Notes under the pieces: model-generated
What the model was told of the DNA's origin: nothing
The model's database searches: none
The model's input: the letters and a program-made list of their open reading frames with translations, nothing else
Shown: positions 29,073 to 36,777 of the stretch, in pieces
Layout of the letters: each line of letters opens with the position of its first letter
Numbering within the stretch: the stretch's first letter is position 1
Made by a program: the position numbers and the translations under genes
Assembly (NCBI RefSeq): GCF_001952855.1
Contig: NZ_LPNO01000015.1
Coordinates: 1 to 64,000, forward strand
Length of the DNA: 64,000 bases
Direction: 5' to 3'
Source of the DNA: Pseudomonas sp. ATCC PTA-122608
GTDB lineage: Bacteria > Pseudomonadota > Gammaproteobacteria > Pseudomonadales > Pseudomonadaceae

Positions 29073-30337
29073 CCTTTGGCCAACGGCGGCAATTTCGCAA
29101 GTTTCAACGCCACCAGCAACGCGACGATCAGCAGCGCAACGATAAACCCGCCAATCCCGTTCCACCCGGCGTAGTGCCAGAAGAAACCACCCGCCGTCCC
29201 CGCAATACTCGACCCGACGTAATAACTGAACAGGTACAGCGACGACGCCTGGCCCTTGGCTTTGAGTGCGCGGCGGCCGATCCAGCTGCTGGCCACCGAG
29301 TGGGCACCAAAGAAGCCGAAGGTGAAGATCAGCATGCCGGGCACTACCAGCCACAGCGGGGTAAACAGCGTCAGGGCGATGCCGCCGAGCATCAGCACGA
29401 TGGTTGCCCACAGTACGCGACGGCGGCCCAGGCGGTCGGCCAGGGAGCCGATTTTCGCCGAGCTGTAGATACCGGAGAGGTACACCAGCGACAGCAGGCC
29501 TACCACGGCCTGGCTCAGCTCGTAGGGCGAGGCCAGCAGGCGATAGCCGATGTAGTTGAACATCGTCACAAAGGCACCCATCAGCACGAAAGCTTCGAGG
29601 AACAGCCACGGCAGGCCGGCGTCCTTGAAGTGCATCGTGAAACCATCGAGCAAGCTGCGCGGGTTCAGGCGGCTTGCGCGGAAATTGCGCGACGGCGGCA
29701 GGATTTTCCAGAACACCGTGGCCGCGATCAGCGCCAGGGCGCCGATGATCAGCATCGCCGTGTGCCAGCTGACGAAATCGATCAGTACGCCAATGATCAA
29801 GCGCCCACTCATGCCACCGATGGCGTTACCGCCGATGTACAGGCCCATGGCCAGGCCGATGTGTTGCGGGTGGATCTCTTCGCTCAGGTAGGTCATGGCC
29901 ACCGCAGCCAGCCCGCTGAGGGACAGGCCCACCAGTGCGCGCATCAGCAGGATGCCTTCCCAGCTCGGCATCAGGCCGCTGGCGATGGTGGCCAGCGCGG
30001 CGCAGAACAGCGCGGCAACCATGACCGGCTTTCGCCCAAAGGTGTCGGAAATCGGCCCGGTGATCAGCAGGCCAATGGCGAGCATGCCGGTGGCTACCGA
30101 GAGGATCAGGCTGCTTTGTGCGGCATTGATGGAAAATTCGTGGGACAGCGCCGGCATCATCGGCTGTACGCAGTAGAGCAGGGCAAAGGTGGCAAAACCG
30201 CCGGAAAACAGCGCCAGCACCGTGCGCATGAACATCGGGGTGCCTTTTTCGATGTACTGCTCGTTGAGCTGTGCCACCACTTCATCGAGGGCGGTGGGCG
30301 GTACTTCTTGAGCAAGCGGAGCGACAGCAGATTTCAC
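29069..30337 (-). CDS. MFS transporter, YnfM-like putative exporter
   Basis: A 422-residue protein with about 12 hydrophobic segments and major facilitator motifs: GLLITGPISDTFGRKPVMV in the first cytoplasmic loop, RALVGLSLSGLAAVAMTYLSEEI in helix 5, and LADRLGRRRVLWATI in the second half. An N-terminal tail of about 40 hydrophilic residues precedes helix 1. The substrate cannot be read from sequence; relatives export arabinose or drugs. It uses a GTG start at 30337 with GAGG upstream and is divergent from a LysR gene that probably controls it. Confidence 0.87.
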   Translation of the reverse strand: MKSAVAPLAQEVPPTALDEVVAQLNEQYIEKGTPMFMRTVLALFSGGFATFALLYCVQPMMPALSHEFSINAAQSSLILSVATGMLAIGLLITGPISDTFGRKPVMVAALFCAALATIASGLMPSWEGILLMRALVGLSLSGLAAVAMTYLSEEIHPQHIGLAMGLYIGGNAIGGMSGRLIIGVLIDFVSWHTAMLIIGALALIAATVFWKILPPSRNFRASRLNPRSLLDGFTMHFKDAGLPWLFLEAFVLMGAFVTMFNYIGYRLLASPYELSQAVVGLLSLVYLSGIYSSAKIGSLADRLGRRRVLWATIVLMLGGIALTLFTPLWLVVPGMLIFTFGFFGAHSVASSWIGRRALKAKGQASSLYLFSYYVGSSIAGTAGGFFWHYAGWNGIGGFIVALLIVALLVALKLAKLPPLAKG

Positions 30338-30410
30338 GCGGGACCTCGGGGAGGAAAGACTGCCAGGGCTGACAATGCAAAAAAGAATATAGCTCGCTAA
30401 TGATTCTTTC

Positions 30411-30420
30411 CAATATATTG
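30411..30420. promoter_or_regulatory. Palindrome in the MFS/LysR divergent region
   Basis: CAATATATTG is a perfect 10-base palindrome in the AT-rich 124-base region between the divergent genes. It could be part of the LysR operator or of a -10 element. This is placement only. Confidence 0.25.
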
Positions 30421-30461
30421 TTCGACCTGTTTAAGAGCTTTTACGACCTAATGAGGTTTTC

Positions 30462-31355
30462 ATGGAATTGCGCCACCTGCGTTACTTCATCGCCGTGGCT
30501 GAAGAGCTGCACTTTGGCCGCGCCGCGCAGGTGCTGGGCATCTCCCAGCCGCCGCTGAGCCAGCAGATCCAGGCGCTGGAGCAGGAGATTGGGGCGCGGT
30601 TGTTCGAGCGTACCAATCGTCGGGTCGAGCTGAGTGAGGCGGGCCGGTTGTTCCTGCAAGAGGCGCGTCTGGTGCTGGCGCAGGTGGATAAAGCGGCGGA
30701 CGTGGCGCGTCGGGCGCAGTTAGGTGAACTGGGGGAGTTGAAGATTGGCTTCACCTCTTCCGCGCCGTTCAACTCCAGCATCCCACAGGCGATCTTTGCC
30801 TTTCGCCAGGCGTTCCCGGCGGTGCATTTGAATTTGCAGGAGATGAGCAGTACGGAAGTGGCCGAGTCGCTGGTGGATGAGTCGATACAGGTGGGGCTGA
30901 TGCGGCCGTTGCCGTTGCCTGATTCCCTGAGTGTCGTGGAACTGATGCGCGAGCCCTTGGTGGCCGTGCTGAACGCCGGGCATCCGTTGGTGGAGGGCAG
31001 TGAGCGTGGTTTGCACCTGGCGCAATTGGCTGAAGAGCCGTTTGTATTTTTCCCGCGGACTTACGGCAGTGGCTTGTACGCCCAATTGCTGAACCTGGCG
31101 CGTGATGCCGGCTTCAGCCCGCACTTCGCCCAGGAGGCCGGGGAGGCGATGACCATTATTGGCCTGGTTGCAGCGGGGTTGGGTGTCTCGGTGTTGCCTG
31201 CGTCGTATCAGCGGATACGCATTGATGGCGTGGTGTATCGCACGCTGTTGGACCAGGAAGCGGTGACGGCGGTGTGGCTGGTGCAGCGTAAGGGCCAGCA
31301 AACGCCGATGGCCAAGGCGTTTGTCGAGTTGCTGACCCGTAAAGCGTTGGTATGA
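30462..31355 (+). CDS. LysR-family transcriptional regulator
   Basis: A 297-residue regulator. The N-terminal winged helix-turn-helix is MELRHLRYFIAVAEELHFGRAAQVLGISQPPLSQQIQALE, followed by the linker helix and a periplasmic-binding-like sensor domain (LGELKIGFTSSAPFNSSIPQ, GAGLGVSVLPASY-like). The ELRHLRYF start and the sensor resemble the BenM/CatM-type subgroup, whose effectors are often small aromatics. It is divergent from the MFS gene with 124 bases between, so that gene is the likely target. An ATG at 30462 has TGAGG upstream. Confidence 0.9.
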   Translation: MELRHLRYFIAVAEELHFGRAAQVLGISQPPLSQQIQALEQEIGARLFERTNRRVELSEAGRLFLQEARLVLAQVDKAADVARRAQLGELGELKIGFTSSAPFNSSIPQAIFAFRQAFPAVHLNLQEMSSTEVAESLVDESIQVGLMRPLPLPDSLSVVELMREPLVAVLNAGHPLVEGSERGLHLAQLAEEPFVFFPRTYGSGLYAQLLNLARDAGFSPHFAQEAGEAMTIIGLVAAGLGVSVLPASYQRIRIDGVVYRTLLDQEAVTAVWLVQRKGQQTPMAKAFVELLTRKALV

Positions 31356-31367
31356 CCGACGTATAAC

Positions 31368-31504
31368 CTGTGGCGAGGGAGCTTGCTCCCGCTGGGCTGC
31401 GCAGCAGCCCCAAAACCCGACGACTGAGTTTTACCAGACAACCCTCAATAGCAGGTTTTAGGGGCGCTTCGCGCCCCAACGGGAGCAAGCTCCCTCGCCA
31501 CAGG
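31368..31504. repeat. REPIN, TGTGGCGAGGGAGC type
   Basis: Arms CCTGTGGCGAGGGAGCTTG and its complement ending CCTCGCCACAGG flank a spacer that includes a GGGGCGCTTCGCGCCCC hairpin (31460-31476). It lies between the converging LysR and lipoprotein genes and may help end both transcripts. Confidence 0.9.
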
Positions 31505-31515
31505 GAGCGGGTGTT

Positions 31516-31965
31516 TCAGTTCTGCTTCGAAGTCCCGGTCTGCTGAAACAACTGCGCCGCCGACCCGTTGTCACTCACACCATTGGTGCGCAACGCCGCC
31601 AGGATGTCCCGGTCCAGCATGCTCACCCAACGGTTGTAGTTTCGGTGGATCTTGCCGTCCTTGTAGCCCAGGTCGCGGCTGTCGCGGTAGGTGATGGCGT
31701 AGCTGGTGGCGGTGTAGCGGATGTCGATTTCAGCGTGGAATTTGTTGCGCACGTTGATCTCGGCCTGCACCAGCCGCGGGCTCAGGCGCTGTACGACCCA
31801 TTCGCGTTTGTTCAAGGCCGCGATAATGGTCTGCTTCATTTTTTCTTCGTTGACCTGCGGGTTCGCCGGCAAGTCGTGCTGGGTGTTGAGCACCGGTTTA
31901 TTGGTGCAGCCAGCGGTGGTGAGCAGGGCCAAAGCGACCAGTGTTGCGCGTAGCAGGGAAGACAT
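31516..31965 (-). CDS. Small lipoprotein at the 3' end of the aryl polyene operon
   Basis: A 149-residue protein with a lipoprotein signal peptide: MSSLLRATLVALALLTTAGC, lipobox LTTAGC with Cys20. The mature part (NEEKMKQTIIAALNKREWVV, HAEIDIRYTATSYAITYRDS, KIHRNYNRWVSMLDRDI) matches a small lipoprotein family that I recall as widespread but of unknown function. The ATG at 31965 has GGAG upstream. It starts 26 bases after the last ketosynthase gene on the same strand and could be read through from the pigment operon, but it need not belong to the pathway. Confidence 0.8.
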   Translation of the reverse strand: MSSLLRATLVALALLTTAGCTNKPVLNTQHDLPANPQVNEEKMKQTIIAALNKREWVVQRLSPRLVQAEINVRNKFHAEIDIRYTATSYAITYRDSRDLGYKDGKIHRNYNRWVSMLDRDILAALRTNGVSDNGSAAQLFQQTGTSKQN

Positions 31966-31991
31966 TCCATTTCTCCAGTCAGTAAAAAAAC

Positions 31992-33218
31992 TCACGCCCA
32001 GCGGCGGAAAATCAGCGAAGTGTTGACGCCGCCAAAGGCAAAATTGTTGTTCATCACGTAGTCGTTGTGCAGCTCGCGGAACTCGCCTTGCAGGTAGTCC
32101 AGTTCGCCGCAGCGCGGATCGACTTCGTCGAGGTTGAAGGTGTGCACGTATTGGTTGCGGTTCATCATTTCGATGCTGAACCACGACTCCAATGCGCCGC
32201 ATGCGCCCAGGGTGTGGCCGAGGAAACTCTTCTGCGAACTGATGGGCATGCGGCTGCCGAACAGGCTGCTGGTGGCCAGGGTTTCGGCGATGTCGCCCTG
32301 GTCGGTAGCGGTGCCATGGCCGTTCACATAGCCGATGGCGTCGGGCGCAAGCCCCGCATCTTCCAGGGCCAGCTCCATGGCGCGGCGCATGGTGGCCTGT
32401 TCCGGGCGTGTGGTGTGCTGGCCGTCGGCGTTGCTGCCAAAACCGACGATTTCGGCGTGGATGTGTGCGCCACGGGCCAGTGCGTGTTCCAGTTCTTCGA
32501 GCACCAGGATGCCGCCGCCTTCGCCGATCACCAGGCCGTCGCGGCCACTGTCGTAGGGGCGCGGGCTGGTTTGCGGCGCATCGTTTTTCAGGCTGGTGGC
32601 GTACAGCGCATCAAACACCATGGCTTCGGTCGGGCACAGCTCTTCAGCGCCACCCGCCAACATCAGCGGCAGGCGGCCGAACTTGATGGCCTCATAGGCG
32701 TAGCCGATGCCCTGGCTGCCGCTGGTGCAGGCGCTGGACGTCGGGATCAGTCGGCCGGTGAGGCCGAAGAAGATGCTGATATTCGCCGCCGTGGTATGGG
32801 GCATCATGCGCACGTAGGAGTTGGCATTCAGCCCCTCGGCCACCGAGTTCAGCAGCATATTGCCGAAGGCCTTGATCTCGTCGGTGCTACCAGTAGACGA
32901 GCCGCAGGCAACGCCCATGCGCCCGTCCTTGATCGACTCGTCGCCCAGCAAGCCGGCGTCTTTCAGCGCCTGTTCTGCTGCCCACACCGCCAGGCGCGAA
33001 ACCCGGCCCATGCTGCGCAGTTGCTTGCGGGTCCAGTGGGCGGGCACCACGAAATCATCGATCGGCCCGGCCAGCCGCGTGTTCAGTTCGGTGAAGCGCT
33101 CCCACTCGTCCATGCGCCGAATGCCGCTGCGGTTGGCGCGGAAGTTGGCGGCGATGGTTGCCCAATCGCTGCCCAGGGACGTAACGCCGGCCATGCCGGT
33201 GACCACCACGCGTTTCAT
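31992..33218 (-). CDS. apeR: Beta-ketoacyl-ACP synthase (FabF-like), aryl polyene cluster
   Basis: Condenses malonyl-ACP with the growing chain. The 408-residue ketosynthase has the active Cys164 in PTSSACTSGSQG and the catalytic His residues in VNGHGTATDQGD and KSFLGHTLGACGA, plus the Gly-rich end NNNFAFGGVNTSL. Known of the family: in E. coli APE clusters a stand-alone ketosynthase (ApeR) follows the KS-DH-KR trio, and the order here is the same. The ATG at 33218 overlaps the ketoreductase stop (TGATG), which excludes a two-codon longer CTG start. Confidence 0.88.
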   Translation of the reverse strand: MKRVVVTGMAGVTSLGSDWATIAANFRANRSGIRRMDEWERFTELNTRLAGPIDDFVVPAHWTRKQLRSMGRVSRLAVWAAEQALKDAGLLGDESIKDGRMGVACGSSTGSTDEIKAFGNMLLNSVAEGLNANSYVRMMPHTTAANISIFFGLTGRLIPTSSACTSGSQGIGYAYEAIKFGRLPLMLAGGAEELCPTEAMVFDALYATSLKNDAPQTSPRPYDSGRDGLVIGEGGGILVLEELEHALARGAHIHAEIVGFGSNADGQHTTRPEQATMRRAMELALEDAGLAPDAIGYVNGHGTATDQGDIAETLATSSLFGSRMPISSQKSFLGHTLGACGALESWFSIEMMNRNQYVHTFNLDEVDPRCGELDYLQGEFRELHNDYVMNNNFAFGGVNTSLIFRRWA

Positions 33219-33946
33219 CAGCACAGGCCTCCATTCACGGCCAGCACTTGGCGGGTGATGTAGCCGGCTTCCGCCGACATCAGGAAATTCACCGCCCCGG
33301 CGACTTCCTCCGGAGTGCCCATGCGTTGGGCCGGGATCATTTTCATCAATTCTTCCACCGGTACGTTTTCATCGAGCATCGCGGTGTCGATCAGCCCGGG
33401 AGCCACGCAGTTGACGGTGATCTTGCGCTTGCCCAACTCAATGGCCAGGGCCTTGGCGGCGCCGATCAAACCGGCCTTGGACGCGCTGTAGTTGACCTGG
33501 CCACGGTTGCCGATCAACCCGGACACTGACGTGATGCACACGATCCGCCCAGCGGCGCGGCGCCGAATCATCGGCATCATCACCGGGTGCAGCACGTTGT
33601 AGAACCCGTCTAGGTTGGTGCGCATCACTACGTCCCAGTCGTCTTCCGACAGCGCTGGAAACGCGCCATCGCGAGTCAGCCCGGCATTGAGCACCACGCC
33701 GTAATAGGCGCCATGTGCTTCCACGTCGGCTTCCAGAATCTCTTTGCAACTGGCGCGATCCGCCACATCGAATTGCAACACCCGGGCCTTGCGCCCCAGG
33801 GCTTCGATTTCGACCTGCACCGCATCCGCCTCGGCGCGCCCGCTGCGGCAATGCAGCACGATGTCGTGCCCGGCCTGGGCCAGGCGCAATGCGATAGCGC
33901 GGCCGATGCCACGGCTGGAGCCGGTAACCAGTACGGATTCAGTCAT
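33218..33946 (-). CDS. apeQ: 3-ketoacyl-ACP reductase (FabG-like), aryl polyene cluster
   Basis: Short-chain dehydrogenase of 242 residues that reduces the beta-keto group during each polyene extension. NADP-binding VTGSSRGIGRAIALRLA (7-23), NAGL, and the catalytic Ser140, Tyr153 and Lys157 (ITSVSGLIGNRGQVNYSASK) are all present. It overlaps the dehydratase gene by four bases and the ketosynthase by one. The name follows the APE gene order and is by analogy. Confidence 0.88.
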   Translation of the reverse strand: MTESVLVTGSSRGIGRAIALRLAQAGHDIVLHCRSGRAEADAVQVEIEALGRKARVLQFDVADRASCKEILEADVEAHGAYYGVVLNAGLTRDGAFPALSEDDWDVVMRTNLDGFYNVLHPVMMPMIRRRAAGRIVCITSVSGLIGNRGQVNYSASKAGLIGAAKALAIELGKRKITVNCVAPGLIDTAMLDENVPVEELMKMIPAQRMGTPEEVAGAVNFLMSAEAGYITRQVLAVNGGLC

Positions 33947-34404
33947 GGCGTTGTGTCCTTCGATTCATCTAAATAGTTGGCCGCCTGGGGCGGTCGAAAT
34001 ACGTTCAAGCGTGCACTCGCTTGGATACCGTCGCCGGTGAGGTGGCATTCGAACACACCCATGCCGTTGTCGTCTTCCAGGGAACGGAGGCCGTGGATGG
34101 TCAGCTCGGCGCCTGCGGGAAAGTGCTCGACGTTGCACTCGAATTTGCGCGTGCCCAGCAGGAAGCCCAACTCCACGGCTTCACCCTTCTGGCGTGCGCG
34201 ACAACCGGCGTAGGCCGCGACGCTTTGCGCCATCAACTCAATGCCGACCCACGCGGGCAGGCTGCCGTCGGCGCGGTTGAAAAGCCCGCCGGGCTTGACC
34301 GTCAGGCGAGTCTGAATCTGTTCTTCATCAAAGCTCAGGACCTGATCGATCAGGATCATGTCACCGGCGTGGGGCAGCAGTTCGGCGAGCGGCCAATGGG
34401 TCAT
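33943..34404 (-). CDS. apeP: 3-hydroxyacyl-ACP dehydratase-like hotdog protein, aryl polyene cluster
   Basis: A 153-residue single-hotdog protein. It begins MTHWPLAELLPHAGDMILID, where His12 in LLPHAGDM matches the catalytic His of FabA/FabZ-like dehydratases of this family. LPAWVGIELMAQSVAAYAG is the hotdog helix, and GFLLGTRKFECNV follows. Known of E. coli APE: ApeP and ApeI are the two dehydratases that introduce the conjugated double bonds. The ATG at 34404 overlaps the upstream KS stop by four bases. Confidence 0.82.
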   Translation of the reverse strand: MTHWPLAELLPHAGDMILIDQVLSFDEEQIQTRLTVKPGGLFNRADGSLPAWVGIELMAQSVAAYAGCRARQKGEAVELGFLLGTRKFECNVEHFPAGAELTIHGLRSLEDDNGMGVFECHLTGDGIQASARLNVFRPPQAANYLDESKDTTP

Positions 34405-35567
34405 GGGGCGTCTCCGATAATCAGGCTGACGTTGTTGCCGCCGAAAGCAAACGAGTTGCTCATCAGGCAGCGTTTTTCCAGGGTATCGCCGGGCGACGCC
34501 CACTTCAGTACGGGCAGGTCGGGGTCAGCCTGGCCGTCCCAGACATGGGGCGGCACCACGCCTTCCGCCAGGCTCAGCCAGCAGAACGCCGCTTCCAGCG
34601 CGCCGGCGGCGCCCAGGGTGTGGCCGGTCATGGGTTTGGTCGACGAGCAGGCTACGCCGCCCGGGAACAGGGCCGCGACCGCCAGGCTTTCCATGGCGTC
34701 ATTGTGTTGCGTGGCGGTGCCGTGCAGGTTCAGGTAACCGATCTGCCCGGGCACCAGTTGTGCGCTGGCCAGGGCCTTGCGCATCGCCTGCAACGCACCC
34801 TTGCCGGTGGGCTCGGGTGCAGAAATATGGTGGGCATCGCAACTGGCGCCACTGCCCAGCAGCGCGACCGGCGCCGGAGTTTTGCTCATCAGGAACAGCA
34901 CCGCAGCTTCACCGATGTTGATGCCGTTGCGGTTCGCCGAGAACGGATTGCAGCGCTGTGCCGACACGGCTTCCAGGGACGAAAAACCATTGAGGGTCAG
35001 CTTGCACAGGGTGTCGACGCCACCGCAAATCACCGCATCGCACACGCCCAGGTCCAACAGGCGTTGGGCACTCATCAGTGCCCGTGCGCTGGAGGTGCAG
35101 GCGGTGGAAATCACGTAGGCCGGGCCGCTCAGTTGCAGCCAGTCGGCGAGGAAATTGGCCGGGGCGCCGAGTTCCTGTTGCAGGTAGTCGTAGTCGCCGG
35201 GGAAGTTTTTTTCCCGCAGGTAGTGGGCGATGCCACGACTGGCTTCATCAATGCCCGAGGTGCTGGTGCCGAGCACGATGCCAATGCGCGACGCACCGAA
35301 CGTCTGGATCGCTTGCCGGATCTCGTCGTCAATCTGCAACGCCGCTTCCAGCAACAGCTGATTATTACGGCTGTGGTGGGATTCCAGCCCGGGCGGTATC
35401 GCCGCGAGTTCACCGTGCACGCCCGCCACCGGCAACACACGCTCCGGCACCCAGCCGCTTTCGGCGCGCATGCCGGAACAGTCGCCGGCAAACAGGTTGC
35501 GGCTGACTTCGCGCTTGTCGCGGCCCAGGGCGCAGATCACGCCGAGGGCATTGAGGTAGGCGGTCAT
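34401..35567 (-). CDS. apeO: Beta-ketoacyl-ACP synthase, chain-elongating KS of the aryl polyene cluster
   Basis: A 388-residue ketosynthase with Cys157 in ISTACTSSARAL and His residues in NLHGTATQHND and KPMTGHTLGAAGA, so it should be catalytically competent. In E. coli APE the corresponding enzyme, ApeO, works as a heterodimer with the chain-length-factor-like ApeC; here the ApeC-like gene is at the far 5' end of the same operon. It overlaps the DUF3261 gene and the ApeP-like gene by four bases each. Assignment as ApeO is by order and size. Confidence 0.85.
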   Translation of the reverse strand: MTAYLNALGVICALGRDKREVSRNLFAGDCSGMRAESGWVPERVLPVAGVHGELAAIPPGLESHHSRNNQLLLEAALQIDDEIRQAIQTFGASRIGIVLGTSTSGIDEASRGIAHYLREKNFPGDYDYLQQELGAPANFLADWLQLSGPAYVISTACTSSARALMSAQRLLDLGVCDAVICGGVDTLCKLTLNGFSSLEAVSAQRCNPFSANRNGINIGEAAVLFLMSKTPAPVALLGSGASCDAHHISAPEPTGKGALQAMRKALASAQLVPGQIGYLNLHGTATQHNDAMESLAVAALFPGGVACSSTKPMTGHTLGAAGALEAAFCWLSLAEGVVPPHVWDGQADPDLPVLKWASPGDTLEKRCLMSNSFAFGGNNVSLIIGDAP

Positions 35568-36046
35568 CGGGTGGCCTCAAGCGGCGAGATGCGGTAGGTC
35601 AACGGTTGCCCGATCACGTCCACGCGAAACACCAGGGAGGAGTGGTAGGTGATCTTCCAGTGGGACGGCAGGGTACGGATCAGGTCCATTTCCTGGGTGC
35701 CGGGGTACAGCTTGGAGACTTCATCCGCCGAGGTGAGGGCGAACAACAGCGCGGCAAACAATTCACGCGCCTGGGGATTGGGCGGCAGCAGACCGTCGGC
35801 TTGCCACGCACCGTTGATCAACCTCTGGCGGGCCTGGGGAATGCCCAGCGGGTCCATCATCGACCAGCGAATCCCGCCGCCTTCGCGTTGCATCACCAGC
35901 AGCCAGTCCTGGCGCTGGCCATCCTGTTCGCGCTGCACATGCAGTTGCAACGGCAGGCTCAGCACCGGGTTTTTCGACGGCAGCGGCGGCTGGCTGGCGC
36001 AGGCGCTCAGCAGCAACAGGCAGCCGATCAACAGCATTCGGATCAT
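35564..36046 (-). CDS. DUF3261 lipoprotein, aryl polyene cluster
   Basis: A 160-residue lipoprotein. The signal peptide is MIRMLLIGCLLLLSACASQP with lipobox LSAC (Cys16). The mature part is a small mixed-structure domain (SLPLQLHVQREQDGQRQDW, GIRWSMMDPLGIPQARQ). DUF3261 proteins occur regularly in APE clusters together with LolA-like and MMPL proteins, so a role in carrying the pigment lipid to the outer membrane is inferred, not shown. ATGA overlaps on both sides. Confidence 0.78.
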   Translation of the reverse strand: MIRMLLIGCLLLLSACASQPPLPSKNPVLSLPLQLHVQREQDGQRQDWLLVMQREGGGIRWSMMDPLGIPQARQRLINGAWQADGLLPPNPQARELFAALLFALTSADEVSKLYPGTQEMDLIRTLPSHWKITYHSSLVFRVDVIGQPLTYRISPLEATR

Positions 36047-36777
36047 GTTTCAGCGCTCGCCAGAGGTTTGCGGGCAACCACGTTGACCAGGGTTTCTTCG
36101 CGCTGGCCGGCCGGTTTTGGCTGGCGCAGGCCCCAGCGCTCAAGCAGGCCGAAATCAGTGGCGCGGCTCCACCACAGGTACGGGTATGAAACGTTCTGCG
36201 GGCCGAATTCAAAGCCCTGCTCGCGAATCATCTCAAGGTACTCTTCTGCGCTTTTCTGCACATGCATCGGGTGACGGAACAGCCAGCGAATTACCCAGGT
36301 GTCGATATAGGCCTCGGTGGATTCGGCAAACAGCAGATAGCCGCCCGGCTTGAGCACGCGGTAGAACTCTTTCAGGGCGCGATGTTGTTCTACCAGGTGA
36401 TGGAAAGTCTGGTGACAGAACAGCACATCGACACTGGCGTCGGCCACGTCGAGGGTCGCGCAATCGCTGCCGATCAACTCGATGGCGATACCTTGGCGCG
36501 CGGCTTCGGCGCGGCTCAGGTCGAGGCTGTGGGGGTCAGCGTCCAGGCCGATCAAGCGTTCGGGGGCGAACACCTGCTGCAAGTACTGGAACGACTTGCC
36601 CTGGCCACAGCCAGCGTCCAGCAGCACCGGGGCAACCGGCAGCGGGTCGCTGAACAGGCTGCGCAGGTCGTTGATTGCCACGCGCAGCACGTGGTGCTGC
36701 CAGGTGTGGCTGCGCAGGAACCAGAAGCCGAATTTGGTTTCTTCGACGTAGTTCTTGCTGAGGTATTGGCTGCTCAT
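36043..36777 (-). CDS. SAM-dependent methyltransferase, aryl polyene cluster
   Basis: Class I methyltransferase of 244 residues. SAM-binding motif I is VLLDAGCGQGKSFQYLQ, the acidic motif GLDADPH, and motif IV-like VDVLFCHQTFHHL, followed by LKEFYRVLKPGGYLLFAE. In APE pathways a methyltransferase decorates the aryl head group, which is the likely role. The ATG at 36777 makes an ATGA overlap with the MMPL gene stop; an in-frame start 33 bases upstream is less likely. Confidence 0.82.
   Translation of the reverse strand: MSSQYLSKNYVEETKFGFWFLRSHTWQHHVLRVAINDLRSLFSDPLPVAPVLLDAGCGQGKSFQYLQQVFAPERLIGLDADPHSLDLSRAEAARQGIAIELIGSDCATLDVADASVDVLFCHQTFHHLVEQHRALKEFYRVLKPGGYLLFAESTEAYIDTWVIRWLFRHPMHVQKSAEEYLEMIREQGFEFGPQNVSYPYLWWSRATDFGLLERWGLRQPKPAGQREETLVNVVARKPLASAET

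Noticed and set aside
31368..31504. Paired repeats considered as a CRISPR array
   Set aside because: There are only two inverted (not direct) arms per site, the spacing is not regular, and no cas genes are nearby. They match REPINs.
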